Shown in pieces: positions 7,385 to 13,472 of a stretch of DNA of 13,472 nucleotides (positions are counted from its first letter, which is position 1; each line of letters starts with the position of its first letter). Source of the DNA: VFZP01 sp043730365 (lineage in GTDB: Bacteria; Acidobacteriota; Terriglobia; Bryobacterales; Bryobacteraceae). The stretch lies in assembly GCA_043730365.1 (NCBI GenBank), contig JAYTKJ010000591.1, positions 1-13,472 of the forward strand, given 5' to 3'. The translations under genes and the position numbers were made by a program. The notes under the pieces are model-generated. The model was not told the origin of the DNA. It saw nothing but the letters and a program-made list of their open reading frames with translations, and searched no databases.

Positions 7385-8660
7385 GCGCCCTGGCGTTGAT
7401 TAGCGCAGGTAGCAGTGCGAAATGATAATCCTGGACCAGCACGAGCGGTTGCTCGGAGTCCTCCATTTCTTCCAGCAGAGCGTCGGCGAACTTCTGATTC
7501 ACGTCGCAATAATGACGCCAGTCTGCCGGCCGAAAAAGCGGCCGCGTATGGGCGATATGGCAGAGAGGCCACAAGCCTTCATTGGCGAAGCCATTGTAGT
7601 AGCCCTCTTCCTGGTCCGGCGTCAGCCAAACACGGCGCAGTGTGTAGCGGGGCTCCTCCGGAGGCACCGGCAGGCGGTCCTGATCATTCACTGTGGCGCG
7701 GTCCGCATCCCCGGCCCCATGCGCGATCCAAGTACCGTCGGACGCGCGCAGAATGGGCTCCATGGCGGTGACCAATCCACTGGCCGGTACGACGATTTCA
7801 ATGGCGTTGCCCCGGCGGACATGCATGTACGGCTCGCGGTTGGAGACCACGAACAGCCGGCTGCCATCGAGCAGCTTCTCCAGATAAATGCGCAAACGCT
7901 CCGGCGTCCATAATGACTCACTGGCTTCACGCAAGCGGGCTTCTTCTTCCGCCGATGCGGTGGCCGATTTCAGCTTCACAGCCAGACGGTTCAGTTCATG
8001 GGCGAGGGGGCGGAAGGCTTCGCCCATCGGCAACGCGCCTCTCGTTTCGATCTTGCCCGACATCACGTCCCGGGTCCACTGAGTGACGCGGGTCAACGGC
8101 GCCAGCACGCTCCATCGCAACATGAGTAACATCACAGCCGACAGCGCGGCTGCTTGGAGCGATGCACGCAAAAGCACCCCTCGCCACATCCGCCAGTCAG
8201 CGCCATCGGCTGATGACGAGTCCTGGAAGATCGTCAAGCTGCCGAACGGCTGTCCGGCGCGGTGCAGTGCAATTCCGTACGCGAGGAGTGCGTGGCCCTG
8301 CAAACGCAGCCACTCGCCTCCCGGCGCCGCGCTAGCGGCCAGGGTTGCCAATTGGGCCTCAGTGATTCGGAAGCGCTGGCGAAGAGCGCCGGTATCCACT
8401 GCCGGGTTGCCTTGCGTATCGTAGATGACTACGCCAAGCACGCCATCGTGCTGGCCGAGGCGTCCGGTGACTCGAGAGAGTTGGGTGACCGCGCCGCGGT
8501 CCAGCAGGCGTTCAGCGGTTTCGCGCAAGCCCTCGGCCTGACGCTGGACTCGCTGTCTCAACTCCCGATAGCGGGCTTGACTTTCCGCGCTGGCCTGATA
8601 GGACGCAAAACCAAATGAGATCGTGGACACTGCTGCTACCAATGGCCAAACCAACTTCAT
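7341..8660 (-). CDS. otsA: Trehalose-6-phosphate synthase, N-terminal part: membrane sensor, HAMP linker and start of the GT20 domain (frameshifted)
   Basis: The frame encodes 439 residues; the last 13 (after Pro426) are out-of-frame products of the frameshift. Residues 3-23 form a transmembrane helix and 24-160 an extracytoplasmic sensor-like region. A second transmembrane helix spans about 163-187, followed by a HAMP-like linker (about 184-240). The GT20 domain begins at about 268 with LFVVSNREPY, then ASGLVTAMEP, GFANEGLWPLCHIAHTRP and VLVQDYHFALLP (410-418), the last holding the conserved QDYH. The enzyme would face the cytoplasm, tethered and possibly controlled by the sensor. Long HAMP-containing trehalose-phosphate synthases are known in several phyla, so the fusion itself is not unique. 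The ATG at 8660 has a strong Shine-Dalgarno sequence (GGGAGGA on the minus strand, complement of about 8667-8673). Confidence 0.88.
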   Translation of the reverse strand: MKLVWPLVAAVSTISFGFASYQASAESQARYRELRQRVQRQAEGLRETAERLLDRGAVTQLSRVTGRLGQHDGVLGVVIYDTQGNPAVDTGALRQRFRITEAQLATLAASAAPGGEWLRLQGHALLAYGIALHRAGQPFGSLTIFQDSSSADGADWRMWRGVLLRASLQAAALSAVMLLMLRWSVLAPLTRVTQWTRDVMSGKIETRGALPMGEAFRPLAHELNRLAVKLKSATASAEEEARLREASESLWTPERLRIYLEKLLDGSRLFVVSNREPYMHVRRGNAIEIVVPASGLVTAMEPILRASDGTWIAHGAGDADRATVNDQDRLPVPPEEPRYTLRRVWLTPDQEEGYYNGFANEGLWPLCHIAHTRPLFRPADWRHYCDVNQKFADALLEEMEDSEQPLVLVQDYHFALLPALINARAPRRARRHLLAHSLA

Positions 8661-8841
8661 GAATAGTCCTCCCTGGCCTCACCATGGCGAAGTTCAGGTC
8701 GGCGGCGTCTTCATTCGCGCCGCTGCCAGTTTGTCACCTGCCGTAATGCAAGAGACCCGCCAACCCGTGTGGTCAATGACTTAGCCGATGCGGCAACAGG
8801 TATTTCCGCGCGGGTTGGTATTGGATTGAGAAACTATTACC

Positions 8842-8887
8842 GGACCACGCCGTCTCGTGACCTCTTTGGCTGAGAGACGCCGGGTCC
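8842..8887 (-). terminator. Imperfect hairpin after the TPR gene, possible terminator
   Basis: GGACC (8842-8846) pairs with GGTCC (8883-8887) and CGTCTC (8851-8856) pairs with GAGACG (8874-8879), separated by an internal loop, with a 17-nt apical loop. It starts 6 nt beyond the stop of the TPR gene. The sequence after it on the minus strand has only a short T-rich stretch (GTTTCTC), so it may be a weak terminator or a 3'-end stabilising hairpin. The rest of 8661-8892 (otsA upstream region) shows no clear promoter or gene. Confidence 0.3.
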
Positions 8888-8892
8888 AGACA

Positions 8893-9909
8893 TCACTTGC
8901 GCTGGGCTGGCTCGCGGGCTTTCGCGGCCAGAAAGCGCTGACGGGCTTCCTCGGCTTTCGCTTCGAGCCCGGATTTTCGGTAGAGCCGCGCCAGCAGATA
9001 CCAGGCATCGGAGTAGCTGGGATCAAGCGCGGTCGCGCGCTGCACCCAGTTCAACGACAGTTCAGCTTTGCCGAGCTGCTCCAGCGCTTTGGCTCCGATG
9101 TAGAAGTTGCGCGCCGACATCGGGTTTCGATCCGCGGCCTTGGCGGCGGCATTGAAAGCCTGTTGCGCATCACCGGTTTTGAAGAGAAGGTCTGCCAGAT
9201 TTGCATAGGCCCAGTCATACTCGGGATGATCCTTTTCCACGAGCTTGATGGCACTTAGAAAGTACTGGATTGCTTTCCGCTCGTCCCCTTTTGCCTGATA
9301 GCAGAGCCCCAGGTTGTCCAGTGCCTTGTAGGAGTTTGGCTGGAGCTTCAGTGCCCGTTCGAATTGCCCGATGGCGAGATCGGTCTGCCCGTCCTGATAA
9401 TAGATTCGGCCGAGCATATAAGCGCCATCCTCGTCACCCGGATGACGATCCAGGAGCTGGATGAAAGTGTCGACCGCCTGGCCGGTCTTGCCCAACAGAT
9501 AGAGCGCGTTCCCCTTGATCTTCAAAGCTGGCGGTTTGAAGGGATGGTCACGGAGAACTCGCTCGGCCTCGGCCAGTGCCTGTTGCGGCTGCTGCGCCAT
9601 CAGGTACGTGTTGGCGAGCACGAGGCGGCCGGCGGTTGAGCCGCTGTCACCGGCGAGATATCGCTCGGCCACCTGAATCGCCCTATCAAAGCGCTTTCCC
9701 GCAGCCTGCGCCCGCGCCAAGTCCAGCAGGAGTTCGCGGTTGTCCGGGCAGGCGTCGATGGCATCTTCAAGCCGTTGGGCCGCGAGATCGTAAGATCGGG
9801 ATCGCATCGCGATTTGAGCTTCCCGCGCAAGCGACGCGCTGCGCTCACGATCACAGAGAACGGTTTGAGCCTGGGCCGCCCACGCCAGTAAGAATGCCAG
9901 GAGGAGCAT
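8893..9909 (-). CDS. Secreted tetratricopeptide-repeat (TPR) protein
   Basis: This is a 338-residue protein. The N-terminus is a short hydrophobic signal peptide with a likely cleavage after AQA (about residue 14), so the mature protein would be periplasmic. From about residue 25 to 325 it consists of TPR units in tandem. Clear examples contain ALKIKGNALYLLGKTGQAVD, GAYMLGRIYYQDGQTDLAIG, ALDNLGLCYQAKGDERKAIQ, WAYANLADLLFKTGDAQQAF and AWYLLARLYRKSGLEAKAEE. TPRs form helical scaffolds for protein-protein contacts; no catalytic domain is seen. It starts 9 nt after the stop of the sulfatase-like/TPR lipoprotein gene, so the two are surely one operon and may act together. The binding partner is not known. 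Confidence 0.85.
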   Translation of the reverse strand: MLLLAFLLAWAAQAQTVLCDRERSASLAREAQIAMRSRSYDLAAQRLEDAIDACPDNRELLLDLARAQAAGKRFDRAIQVAERYLAGDSGSTAGRLVLANTYLMAQQPQQALAEAERVLRDHPFKPPALKIKGNALYLLGKTGQAVDTFIQLLDRHPGDEDGAYMLGRIYYQDGQTDLAIGQFERALKLQPNSYKALDNLGLCYQAKGDERKAIQYFLSAIKLVEKDHPEYDWAYANLADLLFKTGDAQQAFNAAAKAADRNPMSARNFYIGAKALEQLGKAELSLNWVQRATALDPSYSDAWYLLARLYRKSGLEAKAEEARQRFLAAKAREPAQRK

Positions 9910-9918
9910 CGGATTGGC

Positions 9919-11952
9919 CTATCTCAATGCAGCAATCTTTTCCCGAAGGCGGGGAATGATGTTGCCGTACTGGAGCGGCGAAGCTCTCGCCAAAAACGTC
10001 TCGAAGCTGGCTCGCGCCCGGGCGCGCTCACCGGCTATCTCGTAGAGCAGGCCCAGATTCATGTGCACTTCGACCAACTCCGGATCAAGCTGCGCGGCGC
10101 GCTCGAAATAAGTGCGGGCGGCGCCGTGATCCTGCTTTTGAATCGAGACGAGGCCCATGCCGTTCTGGGCGGCAGCGTAGCCGGCGTCATTGGCCAGGAT
10201 CCACTTGAAGGCGCGCTCGGCGTCGGCCAGACGCCCTTTTTCCAGATAGGCCGTGGCGAGGTTATTCTGGCTGTCTAAATCGGCGGGGTTGATCTGCGCA
10301 GCCTTCTCGTATTCGACAATCGCCGGCTCCTTTTCGCCGCGGCGCAGCAGCAAGTCAGCCAGACGCGAATGCAGCCGCCCGCTCTCGATGCCTTTGGACA
10401 GGGCGGTTCGATAAAGCTGCATGGCTTCGTCGTAACGGCCATTCTTTTCCAGACGCCCACCGAGTTGATAGTAGAGCGAGGGATTGTGCGGGTCCTTGGC
10501 TTGGGCCTGGCGCAGCAATTCGATGCGCTTGGCCTCGGGCAGGTTGGTTTCGCCGCTTTCGGCTTCGTCAATCAACTTTAGGATGTCTAGTCCGTCCTTG
10601 GGGTCGAGCCCCGCGCCGTTCAGATCGTATGAGCGTCCGCCTGCGCCAGACAGATAACCGAGTGATTTGAGCTGATCCATGACGCGCTCGTCCAGCATCG
10701 CGGTGTCCACTTTCTCAACTCCGCTGGGCCGCGGTCCGATCACCTTCTTCATCTCCGCCTCGAACTTCTCCGCTTCGGGGCTGTGCTCCTTGATGACGTT
10801 CTTCGTTTCCTGAGGATCGGCCTCGAGATCGTAGAGTTCAGCCCGCGGCGCCCGGATGTATTTCCAGCGGTTGGTCCGGATGGCTCGTAGTTCGGACCAG
10901 TTCATGTTCATCTTCGGATACAACGTCTCGGCGTAGGAGCTGTCGGCCGCAGCCGTCGACCCCGAGTACGCCGGCACAAGGCTGACGCCCTGCACATAGC
11001 TTGGCGCACGCCCTCCCATCACTTCCAGCAACGTGGGAAGAAAGTCGATCGTGCGCGCCTGCTGTTTGACCCGCACGCCTGCCGGGACGCCGGGGCCGGC
11101 CATGATGAACGGGATGCGCAGCGTGGAATCGTAGATGAAGACTCCATGAGTGTGTTCGCCGTGCTCGCCCAGACTCTCGCCATGGTCTGACAGCACGACG
11201 GTCACGGTCTTATCGGCCGGCGACTTCGCCGCCACGGCGGTGAACAGCCGAGCGACCTGTTGATCGGTGTAGGCGATTTCGCCGTCGTAGGCACGGCCTC
11301 GATACCTGGCGGCAAACTCCGGCGGGGGCTTGTACGGAATATGCGGATCGTAAAGGTGGACCCACAGGAAGAAAGGCTTGCCGGCATCGCGCTTGCTCAG
11401 CCAGTCAATCGCGTGATCCACCACGACGGAGGCCTTGCGCTCGGGGTCCTCGCGGAATTCGTTGCGCTTGCCGGGCCGCGGCATCTCGTCGTCATAAAGG
11501 GCGAAGCCATTGTTGAAGCCAAAGAGCTTCTTCAACACGGCTGAGCCGATAAAGGCTGCAGTGTCCCAACCTTGCTCCTGCAGCATCCGGGCAAGCGGGT
11601 GCGCCGAAGACTGGAGGACGAAGCCGCCGGTGTTGCGCACTTTGTGGACGGTGGGATTTTGTCCAGTGAATATACTGGCGTGCGACGGCGGGGTCAGCGG
11701 CGTCTGTGCCACCGCATTCTCAAACAGGACACCGCGTTGCGCCAAGCCATCTAGGGCTGGCGTTTCGATGCCCCGGTAGCCATAGCAGCCTAGATGATCG
11801 GGGCGCAGAGTGTCGATGGTGACGACGACGACGTTCAGCCGCCGTAACGGAGCAAGCTCGTTCGATGGCGTTGGCTGAGGCGCGGCGGGGGGGCTCTGCT
11901 GACAACCGGCCAGCAGGGCAACGCCAATCAAGAGGAGCGGCCGAATGTACAT
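9919..11952 (-). CDS. Lipoprotein sulfatase-like hydrolase/transferase with C-terminal TPR repeats
   Basis: This is a 677-residue protein. The signal peptide ends in a lipobox, VALLAGC (Cys17), and a Pro/Gln/Ser-rich linker follows. The alkaline-phosphatase/sulfatase-superfamily domain covers about 38-400. VVVVTIDTLRPDHLGCYGY supplies a metal-binding Asp47. TPPSHASIFTG occupies the place of the sulfatase C/S-x-P-S-R motif with Thr87 as candidate nucleophile. VVLSDHGESLGEHG supplies the Asp256-His257 metal pair, and GVFIYDSTLRIPFIMAGPG follows. Because there is no Cys or Ser at the formylglycine position, a classical formylglycine sulfatase is unlikely; a phosphodiesterase or phospho-group transferase is possible. 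Residues about 480-655 hold TPR units (LYYQLGGRLEKNGRYDEA, HSRLADLLLRRGEKEPAI, SQNNLATAYLEKGRLADA, VHMNLGLLYEIAGERARA). Its lipid anchor places it in the periplasm or outer membrane. The substrate is unknown. Confidence 0.88.
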   Translation of the reverse strand: MYIRPLLLIGVALLAGCQQSPPAAPQPTPSNELAPLRRLNVVVVTIDTLRPDHLGCYGYRGIETPALDGLAQRGVLFENAVAQTPLTPPSHASIFTGQNPTVHKVRNTGGFVLQSSAHPLARMLQEQGWDTAAFIGSAVLKKLFGFNNGFALYDDEMPRPGKRNEFREDPERKASVVVDHAIDWLSKRDAGKPFFLWVHLYDPHIPYKPPPEFAARYRGRAYDGEIAYTDQQVARLFTAVAAKSPADKTVTVVLSDHGESLGEHGEHTHGVFIYDSTLRIPFIMAGPGVPAGVRVKQQARTIDFLPTLLEVMGGRAPSYVQGVSLVPAYSGSTAAADSSYAETLYPKMNMNWSELRAIRTNRWKYIRAPRAELYDLEADPQETKNVIKEHSPEAEKFEAEMKKVIGPRPSGVEKVDTAMLDERVMDQLKSLGYLSGAGGRSYDLNGAGLDPKDGLDILKLIDEAESGETNLPEAKRIELLRQAQAKDPHNPSLYYQLGGRLEKNGRYDEAMQLYRTALSKGIESGRLHSRLADLLLRRGEKEPAIVEYEKAAQINPADLDSQNNLATAYLEKGRLADAERAFKWILANDAGYAAAQNGMGLVSIQKQDHGAARTYFERAAQLDPELVEVHMNLGLLYEIAGERARARASFETFLARASPLQYGNIIPRLREKIAALR

Positions 11953-11968
11953 CAGATACCAAATTTAG

Positions 11969-12019
11969 CGTAGAACGGAAAATCCCCGTCCACGGCGAAT
12001 AGCGGCCGCGGACGGGGAT
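11969..12019 (-). terminator. Rho-independent terminator after the TonB-receptor gene
   Basis: On the minus strand, ATCCCCGTCC (12019-12010) is perfectly complementary to GGACGGGGAT (11991-11982). The stem can extend by three more pairs past one mismatch. It is followed by TTTCCGTT, a modest U-tract. It lies 20 nt after the receptor stop codon and 30 nt before the sulfatase-like gene start, the expected place for a terminator between two transcription units. One arm competes with a second inverted repeat (11998-12040). Confidence 0.7.
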
Positions 12020-12040
12020 ACAAGAAACAAGGCCGCTATT
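11998..12040 (-). repeat. Second perfect 10-bp inverted repeat, interleaved with the terminator stem
   Basis: AATAGCGGCC at 11998-12007 and GGCCGCTATT at 12031-12040 are exact reverse complements. On the minus-strand RNA the first arm (12040-12031) overlaps the receptor stop codon TAA (12041-12039). Its partner lies inside the loop of the terminator hairpin. The loop of this repeat contains one arm of the terminator stem, so the two hairpins exclude each other unless they form a pseudoknot. The identity of the arms is seen directly; a regulatory role is inferred. Confidence 0.65.
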
Positions 12041-13472
12041 AGAACTCGACCCGGGCTTCCACCTGCACCGTGCGGCCGCCCCCACGTTGCACCAGTTGCC
12101 CGAAGGAACCGGGGTCGGCTATATCGAGGCCGAGGAAGCTTCTCGATGTTCGCTTGAACGGATTGTCAGCCGTGGCGCCGATCCCGAGGAAGGTCTTTTC
12201 ACGAAGGTAGAAGCGCTTACTCATGCGGAACGTTTCTCGCGCCTGATGCGGCCCTCGCACCTGCGGCAAGAAACGCGGGGCCGTGCCTGGTCTGAGTGGT
12301 ACGCCGTTGTCGGTGGTGGGCTGTGGTGCGAACGCTTTCGGATTGAGGTATGCCACGCCGTTTTTGAAATCCGTTTTGGCCGGCGCACCACCCAACGTCT
12401 GATTGCCGCTCAGCACATCCGGCCGAATGCCGGGAGCGAAGCCCACCGGGATGCTGTATCCGGAGTAGCCAACCTGAATCGGCAGTCCCGACGTGTAACC
12501 GTGAATGCCGGCGAACTGCCATCCGCCGATGAGCGAATTGCCCATCTTACCGAAATCGAAGCGGCGTCCTTTGCCGATCGGCGATTCGTAGACCCACGTC
12601 AGCTTGAACTCGTGCGGGGTGCTGAACTCGGTGATGGAGCGATCTAACTTGCGGTTAAAGTAGTCCTGCACGGAAGTGTAATAGGCGCCGGGGCCATTGG
12701 CGTCGATATACCCGATCGCCTTGGAGAAGGTGTACGCGCCGAGGAACCCGAGATCCTTGCTCAGGTGCTTGGTCACCGTTACCTGCATGGAGTTGTAGTT
12801 GGAGTTGGAGTTGTAGGGGAACTGCTCGTTGACCTGTCCATAGTGCGGATAAGGGCGTAGCGCCTGCGCCACCGAGAGGTCAGTGTCAAACGAAGCAAAA
12901 GGTTTGTACCTCGGATTGTCGGCCACTGATTCGTTCAACACGTCGCCCAGTGCGAGCCGGCTGGAGGGCAGTCCGTTGTAGTCTGTGTAGCCTGTGCCCG
13001 GCGAGCCGCCCCATACCCGAGTCCCCTTGTTGCCGACATAGGCAACTTCGAGAACCGTCGACGCCGCAATTTGGTACTGGATGGTGAAGTTGTAGTTCTG
13101 CGTGTAGCCGGGCCGGTTGGCGTCACGCGCGGTGGTGGCCACGTCCTGATAGTTTGCCGAGGTTGGATCCGTGTTTGGCAATTTGCCCTGCAGGCTGGGA
13201 TACGGATTCCGCAGGTAGATGCTTGGATCGTCGACAAACCCAGTGGGGCTAGTGCCGGCAAATGTCGGAACACTGGCGTTGAATCCGTAGGTGAACCCGC
13301 CGTACCCCCAGTTGTTGGCGATGGGCGGCGTGCTCGTGATCGCGTAACCGGCGCGGACGACCATCTTGTCACTGGCGCGCCACACCAAGCCCAGCCGCGG
13401 TAGAATCTGCTTCCAGTACGTGTCATTGACCCGGTTCTGGAAGACCAGCGCCCCAGGCAGTTTCGAGTCGGG
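12039..13472 (-). CDS. Oar-like TonB-dependent outer-membrane receptor, C-terminal beta-barrel part (5' end outside window)
   Basis: The frame is open to the right edge and adds 28 residues before the first possible internal start, so 477 residues of a larger gene are visible. Telling stretches are YWKQILPRLGLVWRASDKMV and VVRAGYAITSTPPIANNWGY near the start of the visible part. QNYNFTIQYQIAASTVLEVAYVGNKGTRVW follows in the middle, and SNSNYNSMQVTVTKHLSKDL and YTFSKAIG lie farther on. All are typical of the large Oar/carboxypeptidase-regulatory-like TonB-dependent receptors abundant in Acidobacteriota. The last residue is Phe, as in many outer-membrane barrels recognised by the BAM complex. 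The usual N-terminal carboxypeptidase-like and plug domains should lie outside the window. Such receptors take up or bind large substrates such as oligosaccharides; the ligand cannot be predicted here. A terminator follows directly. Confidence 0.88.
   Translation of the reverse strand, partial: PDSKLPGALVFQNRVNDTYWKQILPRLGLVWRASDKMVVRAGYAITSTPPIANNWGYGGFTYGFNASVPTFAGTSPTGFVDDPSIYLRNPYPSLQGKLPNTDPTSANYQDVATTARDANRPGYTQNYNFTIQYQIAASTVLEVAYVGNKGTRVWGGSPGTGYTDYNGLPSSRLALGDVLNESVADNPRYKPFASFDTDLSVAQALRPYPHYGQVNEQFPYNSNSNYNSMQVTVTKHLSKDLGFLGAYTFSKAIGYIDANGPGAYYTSVQDYFNRKLDRSITEFSTPHEFKLTWVYESPIGKGRRFDFGKMGNSLIGGWQFAGIHGYTSGLPIQVGYSGYSIPVGFAPGIRPDVLSGNQTLGGAPAKTDFKNGVAYLNPKAFAPQPTTDNGVPLRPGTAPRFLPQVRGPHQARETFRMSKRFYLREKTFLGIGATADNPFKRTSRSFLGLDIADPGSFGQLVQRGGGRTVQVEARVEF

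Noticed and set aside
6719..8618. Long plus-strand ORFs opposite otsA, and similar ones opposite other genes
   Set aside because: They are antisense shadows of high-GC coding sequence with no recognisable domain or ribosome binding site.
8771..8776. TTGACC on the minus strand as a -35 box for otsA
   Set aside because: The sequence at the expected -10 position resembles TATAAT only poorly and the spacing is off.

Overview
The window is about 60% GC and densely coded, and most genes lie on the minus strand. It looks like an Acidobacteriota chromosome, probably of the Bryobacter/Solibacter group. The reasons are an Oar-like TonB-dependent receptor beginning outside the right edge, a lipoprotein sulfatase-like/TPR fusion next to another TPR protein, a run of small TadE/TadG-like pilus genes, and a long HAMP-type trehalose-phosphate synthase. 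The taxonomic call is inference from gene types; no rRNA or other marker gene is present.

Layout. Positions 3-1982 (+) hold the end of an alpha/beta-hydrolase (acetylxylan-esterase/dienelactone-hydrolase type) and, 12 nt later, a beta-hydroxyacid dehydrogenase; they look like a small metabolic operon. Positions 1990-4738 (-) hold a Tad (Flp-pilus-type) cluster read TadG-like, TadE-like, TadE-like, then the decayed 3' part of a VWA/TadG-type gene. Positions 5059-5658 (+) encode an ECF-type sigma factor, divergent from the Tad cluster and overlapping tail-to-tail with otsB. Positions 5586-8660 (-) are a two-gene trehalose operon. OtsA here is a membrane-anchored sensor/HAMP/glycosyltransferase protein interrupted by one frameshift in a run of four C's, and its stop codon overlaps the otsB start (ATGA). 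Positions 8893-11952 (-) hold a lipoprotein sulfatase-like hydrolase with C-terminal TPRs and a secreted TPR protein 9 nt downstream. Positions 12039-13472 (-) are the C-terminal barrel part of an Oar-like outer-membrane receptor.

How they fit together. OtsA makes trehalose-6-phosphate and OtsB dephosphorylates it, so the pair would supply the osmo- and desiccation protectant trehalose, possibly under control of the sensor part fused to OtsA. The right-hand block (receptor, sulfatase-like lipoprotein, TPR protein) suggests uptake or processing of a surface polymer, but the substrate cannot be read from the sequence. The most unusual non-coding signal is at 11982-12040. Two perfect 10-bp inverted repeats are interleaved there (order A-B-A'-B') between the receptor gene and the sulfatase-like gene, giving either two mutually exclusive hairpins or a pseudoknot.

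Two genes are interrupted (otsA and the VWA/TadG remnant). The otsA lesion could be an assembly error. The VWA remnant lacks its N-terminal part and an internal stretch, so it looks like true decay. I see no tRNA, rRNA, CRISPR array or insertion sequence.
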